Below, piece after piece: positions 45,877 through 57,565 of a DNA stretch of 64,000 bases (position 1 is the stretch's first letter; each line of letters starts with the position of its first letter). The stretch comes from Tricholomella constricta (Eukaryota; Basidiomycota; Agaricomycetes; Agaricales; Lyophyllaceae), in the NCBI GenBank assembly GCA_013368375.1, contig JAACJP010000029.1:186001-250000 (forward strand). Reading direction: 5' to 3'. The notes under the pieces were generated by a model. The model was given only the letters and a program-made list of their open reading frames with translations. It was not told where the DNA came from and did not search any database. Made by a program: the position numbers and the translations under genes.

Positions 45877-48800
45877 GGTCAAGGAAAAGGCGAGGGAAAG
45901 AGAGTCGGGTCGATGACACTGGCCGCGAGGCCACGCGAGTTTGAGTGTAAGAAGGGGGTAAGGTGCCCACGGGTAGTTTGCGAATTGAATGCAGTGAGAA
46001 CAACCTTATGCGACGATGGCTGATTCGAAGATCAGAAGATCACACATATAGATCTGTGTAACCCGGCCTTTCGAGACAGAGATTGAAGCGGGCAGCTCAC
46101 ACGAAATGATCTAAATCCCTGAACGATGATTAAAGCGCTGATGTGAAGGCGCAGGACTGGTCTGAATCAGCAGCACATGCAACGATTCCTCTTGCCACCA
46201 ACACAAAGGACGACGAGGCACGGTTATATATCGGGGTTGGATCACAGAAGGCAAAAACATACAGGCGCGCAACACGATGATAATTACACTGTCAAACTCT
46301 ATGCCAATTTTGGTTGACTAAGGAACATCACATTCCGACTCTGGACGTGATTTTTCCACGGCCCGAACCCACACAGCGGAACGTGCCTGGTCGTCAGCCA
46401 CGTGAACGCAACGTGAGCACAACGCGAGGTCAACGTGAGTCGGAGCGCGAACAGAGTTTTCTGCTCGTATCCCACCTACTTGCTATCTGGATGTGGATAC
46501 CACTTACGCGCATGTCAAGTGCACCTTAGTCCTTTGCGTTTATTTCCGATTTCCACCTTCTTCCAAACCGGATTTGACGATCAACTCCCCGTGACAATTC
46601 TGCTCTCTCACACCCCTTGTCCCGCTCCTATATCCCTTCCTAAAACTCGACCCTCATGTCAACAGCGTAAATGAGTAGCCTCCGTCTCGGAGAAAACTCG
46701 TGGCAACAAAGTTCTCACATGGGTAGCAGGGGATAGCTTACCGATCCAACACTTTCCCCGGTACTTGCCATGCGTCTACTCTTCAAAAAGCTGCAGTACT
46801 TCTCTACTTGGCTGCTTGGCCCTCGATTTCAATTTGTGAACGACTATTCATATACATCGCTTCTCAGACGACGTCTCTTGGAACCTCCCTTCCTTGATCG
46901 AGGTTCTCTATTGTTTAAGACTGGAACAAACTAAGTATGTGGCCCTGCGCTCCGCAAACTGGCGCTGCGCCGCTCGGAAACCAGCGCAATCGATTGACAT
47001 CACTGCCCTTGATGGTCACTTTATCACGGGCTATCAAATCGCACCATCATAGCTCCAGATTTCCGGATTCTACTCCATCGTATGTCCGAAGGGTGCCTGA
47101 ACTCTGAACTCTCGAGGAATGTTCTCTCAACCCATGCGCTTGGAGGACTCCAACCAGGCGCAGCAGTCAATGGGGCCCAGTCGACAATGTTCCCTCGTGT
47201 TCACCTATCCACATGACAGCCTGCCGAGTAGTGGAAATCACTTCCCCTTTTGTCAGTTACCAATCACGATCCGTATCACACACCCATCCACGCTTCAACC
47301 AAGAGAAACATCTCCAAGACCCAGATTCAGAACCACGTCCCGTCCCATCGCGCGAGCGCAGCAGATAGGAATGTAATCCATTGGGGAAGATGCTCTGATC
47401 AATCTCCCCAAAAATAAATGGCCGATGTGCCGGGCGTCGATTCCACGAGTGCCGTGCAACTTCGGTTTGTCGTCTGGCCTATGCGCATTGGAGGCTAGCT
47501 TTGTGGAAACGTGGCCCGTGCAGGGTGTCTTACCCAGGCTAAGCCACGCATATCAGCTACTTGACCCTGGGTCTATTAAAATTACTCTTCCCCACCGCTT
47601 AAGATAGCGACGTGAACTCCTAAATGTTACTCCTTAGGGTGCTCAGCGATATTGCCAAAAAAAAAACGCAGGAACTCTGCGAACCACTCCTTTCAAATTA
47701 TGAGAAGTTGTACGTAACGAGTAAGGATTGGTGAAGCGTTGTCCCTGGCATCCACGTCATGCATTCAGTATGGGCGCTTCATTATTGCCACTCTCTGCTT
47801 TCCCTGAAGGAGATAATCTGTGAAACGGAGAGAAAGGACAGAGTCTAGGCCCTGCATTATCAAGACGGCTCAACGCGGAGGGGTGGATTATTGGAAAGCG
47901 CAGGGCGATCCTACTCGAGAAATAGAGAAAAGTTGCCGGGCGAGCGAATAGTCGGAAGGAATGGGGAGATGAGTCACAAGTACAGTACATGACAATAAGG
48001 AGAGGTGGATTTGAGCCAGATGACTCGATGGACCTTCAGTCTAGCTGTCAGCGTTTCCTGTTCCATGCGCCGCTGTCAACCTGAATGAACAACTTCATCG
48101 CTGCATTCTGGTTTACACATGCCTTGACGTATCCTGAGTCAGTAGTTCCGGTCCAGATAAATGATATGTCTGAACTGACGACCGGCCAACCACTAATCAT
48201 GATTATTCAATGAGCCGCTGCTCCGTTAATAATGGGCAAATTCAACTGTCTTTCATTGCAGAAGCGACAATGGAGTAGTGCTTGAGCGATCTTTGTGATA
48301 GAGTATCTCAGCTTCATATTTATAGTAGTGCGAAGGGTTGGTATGGAGGTCGCGTCGGGTCATCAAAAGATATGACATAGTTGAACTGCGTGAGGCGGCG
48401 CCCGAGTCGGCATGTGTGTGGCGCGAACTCTAAATTCCGTTGATCGACGTGTTTGCCATCGCCCTCCAGATCTCACATTGACACCACTATCACGAAAAAT
48501 CAGCTTGCGGATGGACTCGGCGACCTTGAGCGTATTTCTCATCCTTCAGCTGAGTATCAGTCATCCTGCTCTTCCTTTATCTGATATGTCATATTCTCCC
48601 GAAAAATGTGAGTATGGAGATATCATAAACGTGAGCTTGCATTGCCTTCAGGAGAGCTCACAAACGGCTCAAGTAGATCGCTTGGAACCTGTTCTGGAAA
48701 TTTTAAATATCCGCCACTCTTATCATCAGGGACATAAAGGTTCAAAGCTCCCTGGGCTCTTCCTGACAGGTTCTGTCTCACGAGATCCTCTGCTCGGGAG

Positions 48801-49652
48801 CTTTCGCTCCGGGCAGATCCTTCCCGAAAAAAACCTACCTCAATGATAATCTCCTCACGAAACGTCGCGACGCCTTCCCAGTTTTCTCCTAGGAAATTTG
48901 TGCACTCAACAAGTATATGGATATCCGGGAACGTTCGGGCCTTACGTCGCGATCTCTCGCAACAGTGAAGTATTTTCGGAACGCTACATACAGTCTGAAG
49001 CTGAAAAGTTCTTCCCCATTGGGCACTCAACTGTCTCAAAAAATCTTATATCTTACTACAGTATGTATGTTAGCACGATGATGATGGTGAGATCTCAAAC
49101 ATTTTGGCGATGGCGACCACGCTGGTCCTCTGCTGAAGTGAACTAAGCAGGAACGAACGAGTGTCTTCGTTGCGATTGCGTCGCGCTATAATCTTCAGGC
49201 TCTCTGTCAGATTTGGAAAATAGATAGATCATGTGTGGCCGACGTTCCCGTTCCCATATTCCGCCGGGTGCTTCTCTTGAACCTGATTGCGTATCTATCG
49301 ACAACGGCGCCGAGGATAGTATCACCGTATGTCAGTCAGATTTGATGGTCGGTGATTGTTATTGAAAGGCAGCTTATAGTACTAGCGTATGTACTAGGAG
49401 ACCCGTAATTCCGGAAGCGTGCTTCTTTTTTCGGTTGATACGACGTAATTGTCATTGACGCTGGTGTCAAGCACCAAGATTTAAGTGCTCAAGCGCTCTG
49501 AAGGTTAGCAGCCTCACCACCGTTCCCAAGCTTTCACCGCAAGTGCAAATGTAATGGTCTGCGGTTGCGGGCTGTACTGCTTTGTCAGCTCCATTGCCCT
49601 TCGCGGCGAGGCGAAACGCAGTCATTGATCATCGATCCCAACGAACGCCCAA
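45877..49652. other. Intergenic, no supported gene
   Basis: Includes the promoters of the Zn2Cys6 gene and of the glycohydrolase. Minus-strand 48623-49039 is open for 139 codons but shows no leader, domain or splice partner. I see nothing else. Confidence 0.45.
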
Positions 49653-50930
49653 ATGCCTTCCTGGAGAAAGAAAGCTCAAATATATCTCAGCCACAAAAGT
49701 GATCATGAGACGAACAAGACTCAGACGTATACCAGTTTAACTGCCCAGCATCCGACACCAGCATCGGCCTCGACAAAGATCCGCCAGGCGATCCTAGCGA
49801 CCGCACTCGTCGATGCGCTGGGGGGACCACCGGAATTCCACAAACGTTTCTCATTCCCGTTGGTAACCACAATGAAACCCAACAACAACTTCTCGCTTCC
49901 GCCAGGGGTCTGGACCGATGACACATCCATGACCTTATGCCTCGCTCGGTCCCTCGCCACCTTCACTCCCAGAGCAATTGATGGTCATGCGAGGGTAGGC
50001 GGCTTTGACGAGAAACACCAGCTCGACGCGTATACTTCCTGGTACAGAGAAGGAACACTTTCAGCTATTGGACGTTGCTTCGATATTGGGGGCACGATTC
50101 GACGAGCGCTTCATATCTATGAGAAACACGCCCAACCGGATCAGAGCATCGATGATGCGCTAAAGCATATCGCTGATGAGCTGTATGACGAAAATTGCGC
50201 AGGTGGCGGGAGTTTGATGCGCGTCTTGCCGATTGGCCTCGCGTACTGGCGCGACGAGGGTCTGGCAATGGAGTATGGGAGGCGGAGTAGCAGAACGACA
50301 CATCCAAATGCGATGTGCCAAGAGGCGTGCGAAGTGTGGACTAGGGCAATCGTACAAATCATGCGAGTGTCCACGGCGAAGGACTATCATGGGAGCTATA
50401 CCAAGCTGGATGTGATAAGATCCTTCGCAGAGTTTCCCTACACGAATGACAAGCTTCGCGATGCTTTAGCGCTTCCAAGAGGGATTCCACCATTGCCTGC
50501 TATGAAAGAGGACCACGAGGCGTATTATCGCACCCATCATCCCATCGTGCAACTCATAGCGAAAACAGAGGCCGAAAGTCTTTCAAAGAAAGGTGGATTC
50601 TCCAAAATAATCCCCAAAGCCGCTGAACTTCCTTCAACGGGTTATGTCCTTCACATTCTTGTCGCCGCGTTGTATTGCTTCCTCGCTACGGATAACTTTG
50701 AAGAGGGAGCCATCTTGGCAGTGAATCTGGGAGACGATGCCGATACCGTGGGGGCAGTGTACGCGGGGCTGGCGGGATGTTGGTATGCAGAAAACGAAGG
50801 CGACGAGACGCATGGCATGTTCGGGACCGACCGCGTGAGGGAGTGGAGGTCCAAACTTGTCAAGCGGGAACTGGTGGAAGAAGTTGCGGAAGAGCTTGCG
50901 AAATATTCCGCCGAGTTGTCTCGAGGGTGA
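49653..50930 (+). CDS. ADP-ribosylglycohydrolase (DraG/ARH family)
   Basis: Intronless, 425 codons. After about 40 residues of extension the fold starts with TKIRQAILATALVDALGG. Metal-binding motifs are complete: WTDDTSM (residues 87-93) and GDDADT (360-365, followed by VGAVYAGLAG). NCAGGGSLMRVLPIGL (about 180-195) is the usual central Asn/Gly-rich segment. Two Mg ions would be held by the Asp/Thr residues for hydrolysis of ADP-ribose bonds to protein or nucleic acid. The C-terminal helix is long and charged. No leader is seen, so it is likely intracellular. Lack of introns contrasts with most neighbours. Substrate type (Arg, Ser, other) cannot be told. Confidence 0.93.
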   Translation: MPSWRKKAQIYLSHKSDHETNKTQTYTSLTAQHPTPASASTKIRQAILATALVDALGGPPEFHKRFSFPLVTTMKPNNNFSLPPGVWTDDTSMTLCLARSLATFTPRAIDGHARVGGFDEKHQLDAYTSWYREGTLSAIGRCFDIGGTIRRALHIYEKHAQPDQSIDDALKHIADELYDENCAGGGSLMRVLPIGLAYWRDEGLAMEYGRRSSRTTHPNAMCQEACEVWTRAIVQIMRVSTAKDYHGSYTKLDVIRSFAEFPYTNDKLRDALALPRGIPPLPAMKEDHEAYYRTHHPIVQLIAKTEAESLSKKGGFSKIIPKAAELPSTGYVLHILVAALYCFLATDNFEEGAILAVNLGDDADTVGAVYAGLAGCWYAENEGDETHGMFGTDRVREWRSKLVKRELVEEVAEELAKYSAELSRG

Positions 50931-51640
50931 TGGGACATCGATACCCCTAGCACGTACTCTATATAGAATATTCGATACGTGGCCCTCTCACCTGGTCTCA
51001 GCGCCAGTTCGTCCTGATGTCCTGGTCGACTTTATCTGTGGGATATCTTAAGGCAATCGGTCAGTTTATATGCAAAGAACGGAAAGAAGATGATGGGTGG
51101 GTCAGTATAACTAGGATTATAAAAAGACACATTGCGCAACGCTCCGTAGAGCGGCGTTCGTTTATCTAAGACATAAAAGTCTCATCAGGAGGGAAGGGAT
51201 GGGTTGATACGTACAATGGGCGTTCAGCGGGACAAGGTCATTCAAACGGTGGCAGGTCATGATCGTGGAAGATCTGGGGAAAAGAATAAGGCCTCAACTT
51301 TTTTTAAAGGCTTTCGGGGAGCGGGACTAACCGTGTGGACTGTCTTTCCCACAAAGCAAGCATTGTCAGTCACGATAAAGGTTGCAGAGGCGAGGAGGTG
51401 GGAAGAAAGTCGATGTCCAAGGGGAAAAAAAAATTCCTCAAGCGTTGATTATAAGAGGCCATGCACAACAACTGCCAACAGCGCGTCGACAACAGGCTGG
51501 CCAGACTCGGCTCTGATCAAGTCCTCACAAGCATCCGGAATGGAGCTCCAACGATCGGTCGGGTGGCATACAAGTAGTAGTTTGGGCGATACGGATATAC
51601 ATTATGTATGTGTGTCTAAAGTGTCCTTCTCGTGACCGGC
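50931..51640. other. Intergenic, convergent 3' flanks
   Basis: Lies between the glycohydrolase stop and the FAD oxidase stop. No gene is recognised. Confidence 0.5.
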
Positions 51641-53563
51641 TTATTCCTCGATTGCCGTAGGAAAGCGGAATACATTTCGAGGATCGTACTTGTCCTTGAG
51701 CGCCCGAAGTCGTGGATAGTGGGAACCATAATAACGTAGTTTCCCTGTGAAATATGTTGGTTGACTCCGGAAAGCGACTAAAAATCAACGTACAATCCGC
51801 AAGCTTGTCGTCAACATAGTTGGTGTACGCGCTGCAGTATGCTTTAGGATCAACATCGAGTACACGAGAATCCCATGCTTACCCGTAGTCCCAGTTCTTC
51901 GGGCTGTTGGAAATGATGCTGTTCACTGCATCTATGAAGGAAGCGTTGATATCGACCTCGAAAGAATCTTTCAATGAAATCAAGGCATACCGTCTAAAAA
52001 CTTGAACCCATATTGCGGGTATGGAGGCACTTTTCCGGGAGACGAGGCATAGAATTGGAAAGTAAAGAGCGAGCTCCTGTGCGCGAAAGACGTTGCGCCC
52101 ACGGGAACAGCGTTGATCGCCGAGTTTGTCCCACCGTACAATTCAAGTTGGACGAACCACTCCTAAAATAATATATTTGGTTACTCCACGGGCACCGGAA
52201 TGACTCCAGTGATTGGGCTGAACACTTGCCGTTTTAGAAGCGAAACCCTGAATAGCAAGGTATCGAGTGAAAGCCAGGATCGCGGCATCTGACATCGGTG
52301 AGCTTGCAGGAGTCATAAGCGACTTAACGTAGAATGTATCATGGGCATCAGGTGCAGATTTTGTGTTGAGGGACCCGCCTGCCAGAGCAGCCACGCTGTT
52401 AAGATAAGTCCCTACGTTGAGGTTAACTTCGGGTTTCGCGGGCATCTGTTGCAAATAGGGAGCCAAAACAGCTTTTAAATCCTGGGGAGCTCCGTACCAT
52501 CCACCCGTAAGGGTAAAGGTAATTGTGCCGGATTTCGGACCTTTCGTAAAGTTAATCTCGGCGCCAAATTGCGGAGGGATGTTAGTCTGAACGAAAGACT
52601 GGAATGCCGAAATTCCTTTGGCTGCCAGTGTGATATTCAGAGTCCACGAGTATTCGAAAACAGTAGAGGATGGCGGTGCAGGGAAAGTTTTGACTTCGTA
52701 CGAGGTAGCTATTCCAAATGAACTGGCCGAGCCACGTAACCCCTAAACACCGTTCAGTACAATGATAAGATGTACGCAATGGTCGTACCCAGAATAGTTC
52801 GGGATTATTCTGATTTGTGACCCGAGTGATAGTCCCATTGGCAAGCACCAAGTTGACAGCTTGAATAGTGTCGAGAGTGAGACCCCACATACGGGAAGTG
52901 AAGCCGAACCCGCCGTACGCTGAGATACTCATTAGGGGCGCATTATATGAGAGCTTCCTGGAAGAACATACCCGCGTGGCCACCTATACCAACGTACGCG
53001 CACGTTCCATGAGGGAGGGCCCTCCCAGCATTTCCAAGAGCAGTCGCGATATCTCCGAGTCGATTTCCGGTTTCGATTAAGGCCGTTCCTTTCGTAGAAT
53101 TGATCGTGACTTTCCCCATATTCCGTAGGTCAATAACAAGGGCCCCGTTCTGACCGCCGAGGCCGTTTGCAATGTAACTATGCTATGGAGCAGTTAGATT
53201 TTTTCTAAGTAAGAATTCACGGCACTTGCAACTTACCCCTCCACTCCGTGCGACAACCTCCAAGTTTTCCGAAGCTCCGATCTTCACAATCTGGGATACT
53301 TCCTGGGCTGTCCTGGGGAAAGTGATGGCGGCGGGTTTAAATGTAAAGCGTAAGTTGACTGTGTCGTAATCACCATTAGCGATTATTATCAGGGAAGGGC
53401 CACACTACACCTCGCACTCACATGCAGTGCTGTCGGAAGCGTAAGACGTATCTCCGGGAAAGGAGGCACTAATGCCCGATGACATGAGACTGCCTTTAAG
53501 ATTCGAGGCGAAGGCGAGGGGGGTCGCAATGACCACAAGTGCGTACTTGGCGAGACCTAACAT
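51641..53563 (-). CDS. Secreted FAD-linked oxidase (berberine-bridge type), copy 1
   Basis: ATG 53563, leader [19 protein letters not shown]. Conserved parts in order: [29 protein letters not shown] spliced to [10 protein letters not shown] (the His attaches FAD); [34 protein letters not shown] (the Cys is the second FAD attachment site); [20 protein letters not shown]; the substrate domain; and the BBE C-terminus [34 protein letters not shown] at 51641. Nine or more short introns. Bicovalent flavin usually goes with oxidation of sugars or phenolic alcohols producing H2O2. Its tandem partner lies 767 bp upstream in the same orientation. TATATATA lies near 53600. Confidence 0.92.
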
Positions 53564-54329
53564 AGTGGATGTTGAAGGAGTTTCAGAGCACAGTACATGA
53601 TGCCCTTGATATATATATTGTTTCGCTTTCCAATGTAAGCCATAGCGGGGGGAATATGCCGCTATTTCCAATAGGAGGTTTCGGGGAGTAGATGTAAGCC
53701 AGGCATCGTACAATTAGACAGCGAAAATTAGCAACGCCACCTATAGTTGTGATTTGATTAGAATCCATTGATAGGAAACGGCCCGATACCTGACCGCGAT
53801 TCCGACGCGAACGGGGTGTAAACACGGAAACCAGTTGTTTCATGCTTTGCCCATTGTCGATCGCGCAGAGGCTGATGGTTTCAACGATGTTCGTGTCCGT
53901 TTAAGAAAATTTAACAGTGTAGAAAAATTCAAGAAGAGTCGAGTGGCTGGGAGATATCGTCGTTGAAGATATTCCAAGTTTGGAGAACGTTTAGGAAATA
54001 GTCTCACGTGCAAACTGGAAACCATCTGGCTGTATTGCTATTCGAGGTCTGAAGATATGGTCCTCGCGATAAGATCTTACTACAATGAGTACAGAACTCA
54101 CTTGAAGTTGTATGCAAAGCGATGGGATTTTATGGGCGTACAATTGCAAAGGAAGCAGCGATTAACGTCCGACGATCATTCAGATCCAGTACTAGTGTAG
54201 GCGGGTTGTTTGCCTACCAAAAGCCATAGGCAATCTGCGGTCAAAGATCCAAAACCATTCACAGGAACACAGCCATGGTTTGGGTTCAAACTAGAACTTG
54301 ACATCAGTACAACATCTCGTTCTTCATCG
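53564..54329. other. Intergenic between the tandem FAD oxidases
   Basis: 766 bp holding the promoter of copy 1, with a TATATATA tract near 53610. No gene is seen. Confidence 0.5.
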
Positions 54330-56256
54330 TCAAATGTCAATAGAAGTCGGGAAGTCGAAAACATCCATGGGATCGTACTCTGCCTTCAGAGAACGAAGAC
54401 GGGGGTAATGGGTACCGTAATATCTTAATCTCCCTATTCATGAACAATGAGGAGGTGCCTGCCTTGAGTGAAGAATGGCGCTTACAGTCTACGAGATGAT
54501 CGTCAATATAATTTGGGTAAGCACTGCCGCGATCCACGTCAATCTCTCTACCTTCCGTATACTTAGCAGGACCAATGGTTCGCACTCACCCGTAATTCCA
54601 GTCCTGCGGACTGTTCGAAATGATGCTCTCCACCAAACCTGAGATGTTATGAGGTCATGATTATTGTGATGATATGATACGAATCTAGAACCGTACCATC
54701 CAAAAACGTGAAGCCTGACTGAGGGTAAGGTGGGACGTTGTTCGGAGCGGAGGAGTAAAATTGAATAGAGAAGATGGAGCGCCTGTGTGCAAACGCCGTC
54801 GCATCTGGTGATACAGCATTGATCGCTGAATTTTTGCCGCCATACAATTCCATTTGGATGAACCAGCCCTAGCGTGCCCATCAGGTGTTGATTCTCAGGG
54901 AGTGCAAAGGGACAAACGCACCACTTCGGCGGAGAACCCTTCGTTAGCCAGATATGTCGTATATGCAAGGATCGCAGCATCGGACATTGGGGAGCTTTCC
55001 GGCGTCAAGAGTGATTTCGCGTAGAAAGTATCGTGGCCGTCTGGTGCGGATTTAGTGTCAAGTGATCCACCCGCTAAATTCTCTGCGGTTTCCAGATAAG
55101 TTCCCGTAAAGAATGACGTCCTTGACGTCGTCGGTAATTGTCGCAATAATGGATTAACCGTAGCGTTCAATTTTTCAATGTGAGCATACCAGCCACCGGC
55201 AAAGGAGATTGAGATCGTCCCACGAACCGCTCCCCGGAACAAATTGATCTCACCCCCAAGATGAGGAGGAATGTCATGGACTTGCACAAATCGTTGGATA
55301 GTCGCAATTATTTGAGCCGCAGTAGTGGTATTTAGCCCGTCCCAGCTGTATTGGAAGATAGTTCCAGTTGGAGGTGCCGGGAAGGTTCGAACCTCGATTG
55401 AAGTGACAATTGCAAAAGAGCTAGCAGAACCACGGAGAGCCTGTACATCGAACTCAAGAAAAGGAATAAATAAAAAGAATACAAGCATTACCCAAAATAA
55501 GTCAGGATGACTGTGCTTTGTTACCCTAGCAATAGTCCCATTTGCGAGCACGACATTGGCAGCATCGATTGTGTCGAGAGTCAAACCCCACATACGCGAG
55601 GTGAAGCCGAAACCGCCGGAGGCTAACCGAATGGGACTTTAGCCCTATTTTGGCGGCAAGGAAAGAAGAGTAGCTGAACCTGCATGACCTCCGATACCAA
55701 CATACGCACAACTACCATGAGGCAGTCCGCGTCCTGCATCCCCCAGCGCTACAGCAATGTCTCCCAATCGATTCCCTGTCTCGATTAAAGCAATCCCCTT
55801 CGCCGAATCGATCGATACGTTAGTCATGTTGCTCAAATCAACTACCAACGCCCCATTCCGCCCTCCAAGCCCATTTGCGATGTAGCTGTGCTGTGAAATG
55901 ATCAGCTTTGACGCGATTTTCAGCAAATTGTGGCCGACTCACTCCACCACTCCGCGCAACGACCGATACATTCTCCGCAGCACCAACCTTGAGAATCTCA
56001 GAGATGTCATTCACGGTTTTCGGGTAGGTGATGGCGGCTGGCTGGACGGAGAAGCGCAAATTGACTGCAACTATGGTCAGCAGAAAGGTTCCACAAATTT
56101 ATGATGCAACTTACATGGGCTGCTGGCAGATGTATACGTCACATCACCTGGGAACGAGGCAACAATACCCAAGGAGTCCAAACTGTCTTTTATATCAGCA
56201 GCGAACACAAGGCGAGAGGTCCCAAGGAGAAGTAAGATGCTCGTGAATCCGAGCAT
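54330..56256 (-). CDS. Secreted FAD-linked oxidase (berberine-bridge type), copy 2
   Basis: ATG 56256, leader MLGFTSILLLLGTSRLVFAA. Same plan as copy 1: SFPGDVTYTSASS; FSVQPAAITYPKTVNDISEI; ENVSVVARSGG joined to [26 protein letters not shown] (Cys flavin link); [20 protein letters not shown]; the substrate domain with LNTTTAAQIIATIQRFVQVH; and the BBE end RYYGTHYPRLRSLKAEYDPM, DVFDFPTSIDI, TGA at 54330. Intron positions match copy 1 where checked, so they arose by tandem duplication; the proteins have since diverged, most in the leader and the C-terminus. Secreted, probably H2O2-forming; substrate unknown. Confidence 0.92.
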
Positions 56257-57474
56257 GGTGGACAATGGAACAGCGACAATGCGGGCATGATTTTGGTGGG
56301 CTTTATTTAAGCTGTCAAGTCGACCACTCGCGCAGATTAGGTTCTCCGTCAGGCAATTGAGATGAAGAGTCCGTCGACAGCGGTCTCTAGTACCCGTTCG
56401 ACAAGGTGTGAGTATTAAGAAGGCCTTCGAAGTGGGCATCATCACAGCTCATGACACATGTCTCCAACATCCGCCATGCGTTCCACGAGGTTCCTGGAGC
56501 GAGTCGCGCCAAACCTCCATCCCAGGAAACCCTGCGACCTGAAGGAGCTCCGATATTTTAAAGTCACTAGGAAGTGTGAGCAACGAGCCTTGTAGTGGGT
56601 CTCTCATTGGATACAGAGGAGCCCTCAGCTGACTTGTTCGGTGGTAGGTCGGTCGAGATGGCCACATGTCATGGCATCGCCTGAGTGACGTGGAGGAGAG
56701 CATGATAAGATTAGATGTTCCTCGGATAAGAGCTGTGTTCTGTCACGGTAATCTATGTATTCTTATAGCTTTCAGCGGCGACGAGGAGAAGAATGAACAA
56801 AGTGACGCGAACCTCAACACATCCTCCACTACTATTGACATGCTCTTTGTCAACCTGATCCTCGAGAGGCCATTCACATCGCCCCACTCACGTAAAAGCT
56901 TGATGCTTTATCGAACTGGGGATAACAACCGGGTCCATTCCGCCCTCCACCGACCTCCACCTCCACACAGAAGTTGAACTGGACTGCATCTCGATGCTCC
57001 TCTACGTGTTGAGTTTTGAAGCCTAGAAGAGTTTGAGACTTTCGAGACGATCAGCATGGTCATTGGCATTGCCACCATCATCGCACGCAGCGATGTTTTC
57101 ATCATCAAGCAACCTTTCACGATTGCAGCGTTCTGACACTGAACCTAGAGGACTCCTTTCCATTGATGTCCGAGATTCCCAGCGAACCTGAAGTTCTCCT
57201 TCAGATACTGTCGTCGGCGACAGCGGAAGAAACAGGGCGTTGATTACACAGGAGTTGAGGGGTAGACCGTGACGCCGTCTCGCAGAGGTACTCTTGACAC
57301 GTCAATCCTCGAGCGACACATACACCGACGAAGGGCGTGGGACGACACATGCGACCGCGCTCAGGATTCCTGCTCCTCACGGCAGGACAGCACAGGTTGA
57401 AACCCTTCAGAGTCCACCTCACGTCTCGTACATCTCCTCCACATGGCGTGCGACAATTGGAGAAGGAAGGCATG

Positions 57475-57555
57475 GATCCCTTAGCTCAGTGGTAGAGTGT
57501 GTGATTCCAGCAATGGTACCTCCACAAAGTCATCCGTTCAAGTCGGGTAGGGATC
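57475..57555 (+). tRNA. tRNA-Trp (CCA) with 10-nt intron, second copy
   Basis: Same architecture as the gene at 26919-26999. Acceptor GATCCCT/AGGGATC shows a compensatory change at pair 3-70 (C-G there, T-A here). The intron is 57511-57520, again with TGG opposite CCA and the A for pairing with U32. The T loop differs by one base. The A-C mismatch at 31-39 is conserved. Confidence 0.85.
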
Positions 57556-57559
57556 ACTC

Positions 57560-57565
57560 TTTTTT
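57560..57565 (+). terminator. Pol III terminator of tRNA-Trp
   Basis: TTTTTT four bases after the tRNA 3' end. Confidence 0.8.

Noticed and set aside
45877..45882. Earlier start for the Zn2Cys6 gene at 45882
   Set aside because: That codon is TTG; the first ATG of the frame is at 45876.
17759..46305. Identical 16-mer GTCAAACTCTATGCCA at about 17760 and 46290
   Set aside because: One such shared 16-mer is about what chance gives in a 64-kb window; the flanks differ completely.
48623..49039. 139-codon minus-strand frame as a gene
   Set aside because: No leader, domain, promoter or splice partner; coding quality not better than nearby shadow frames.
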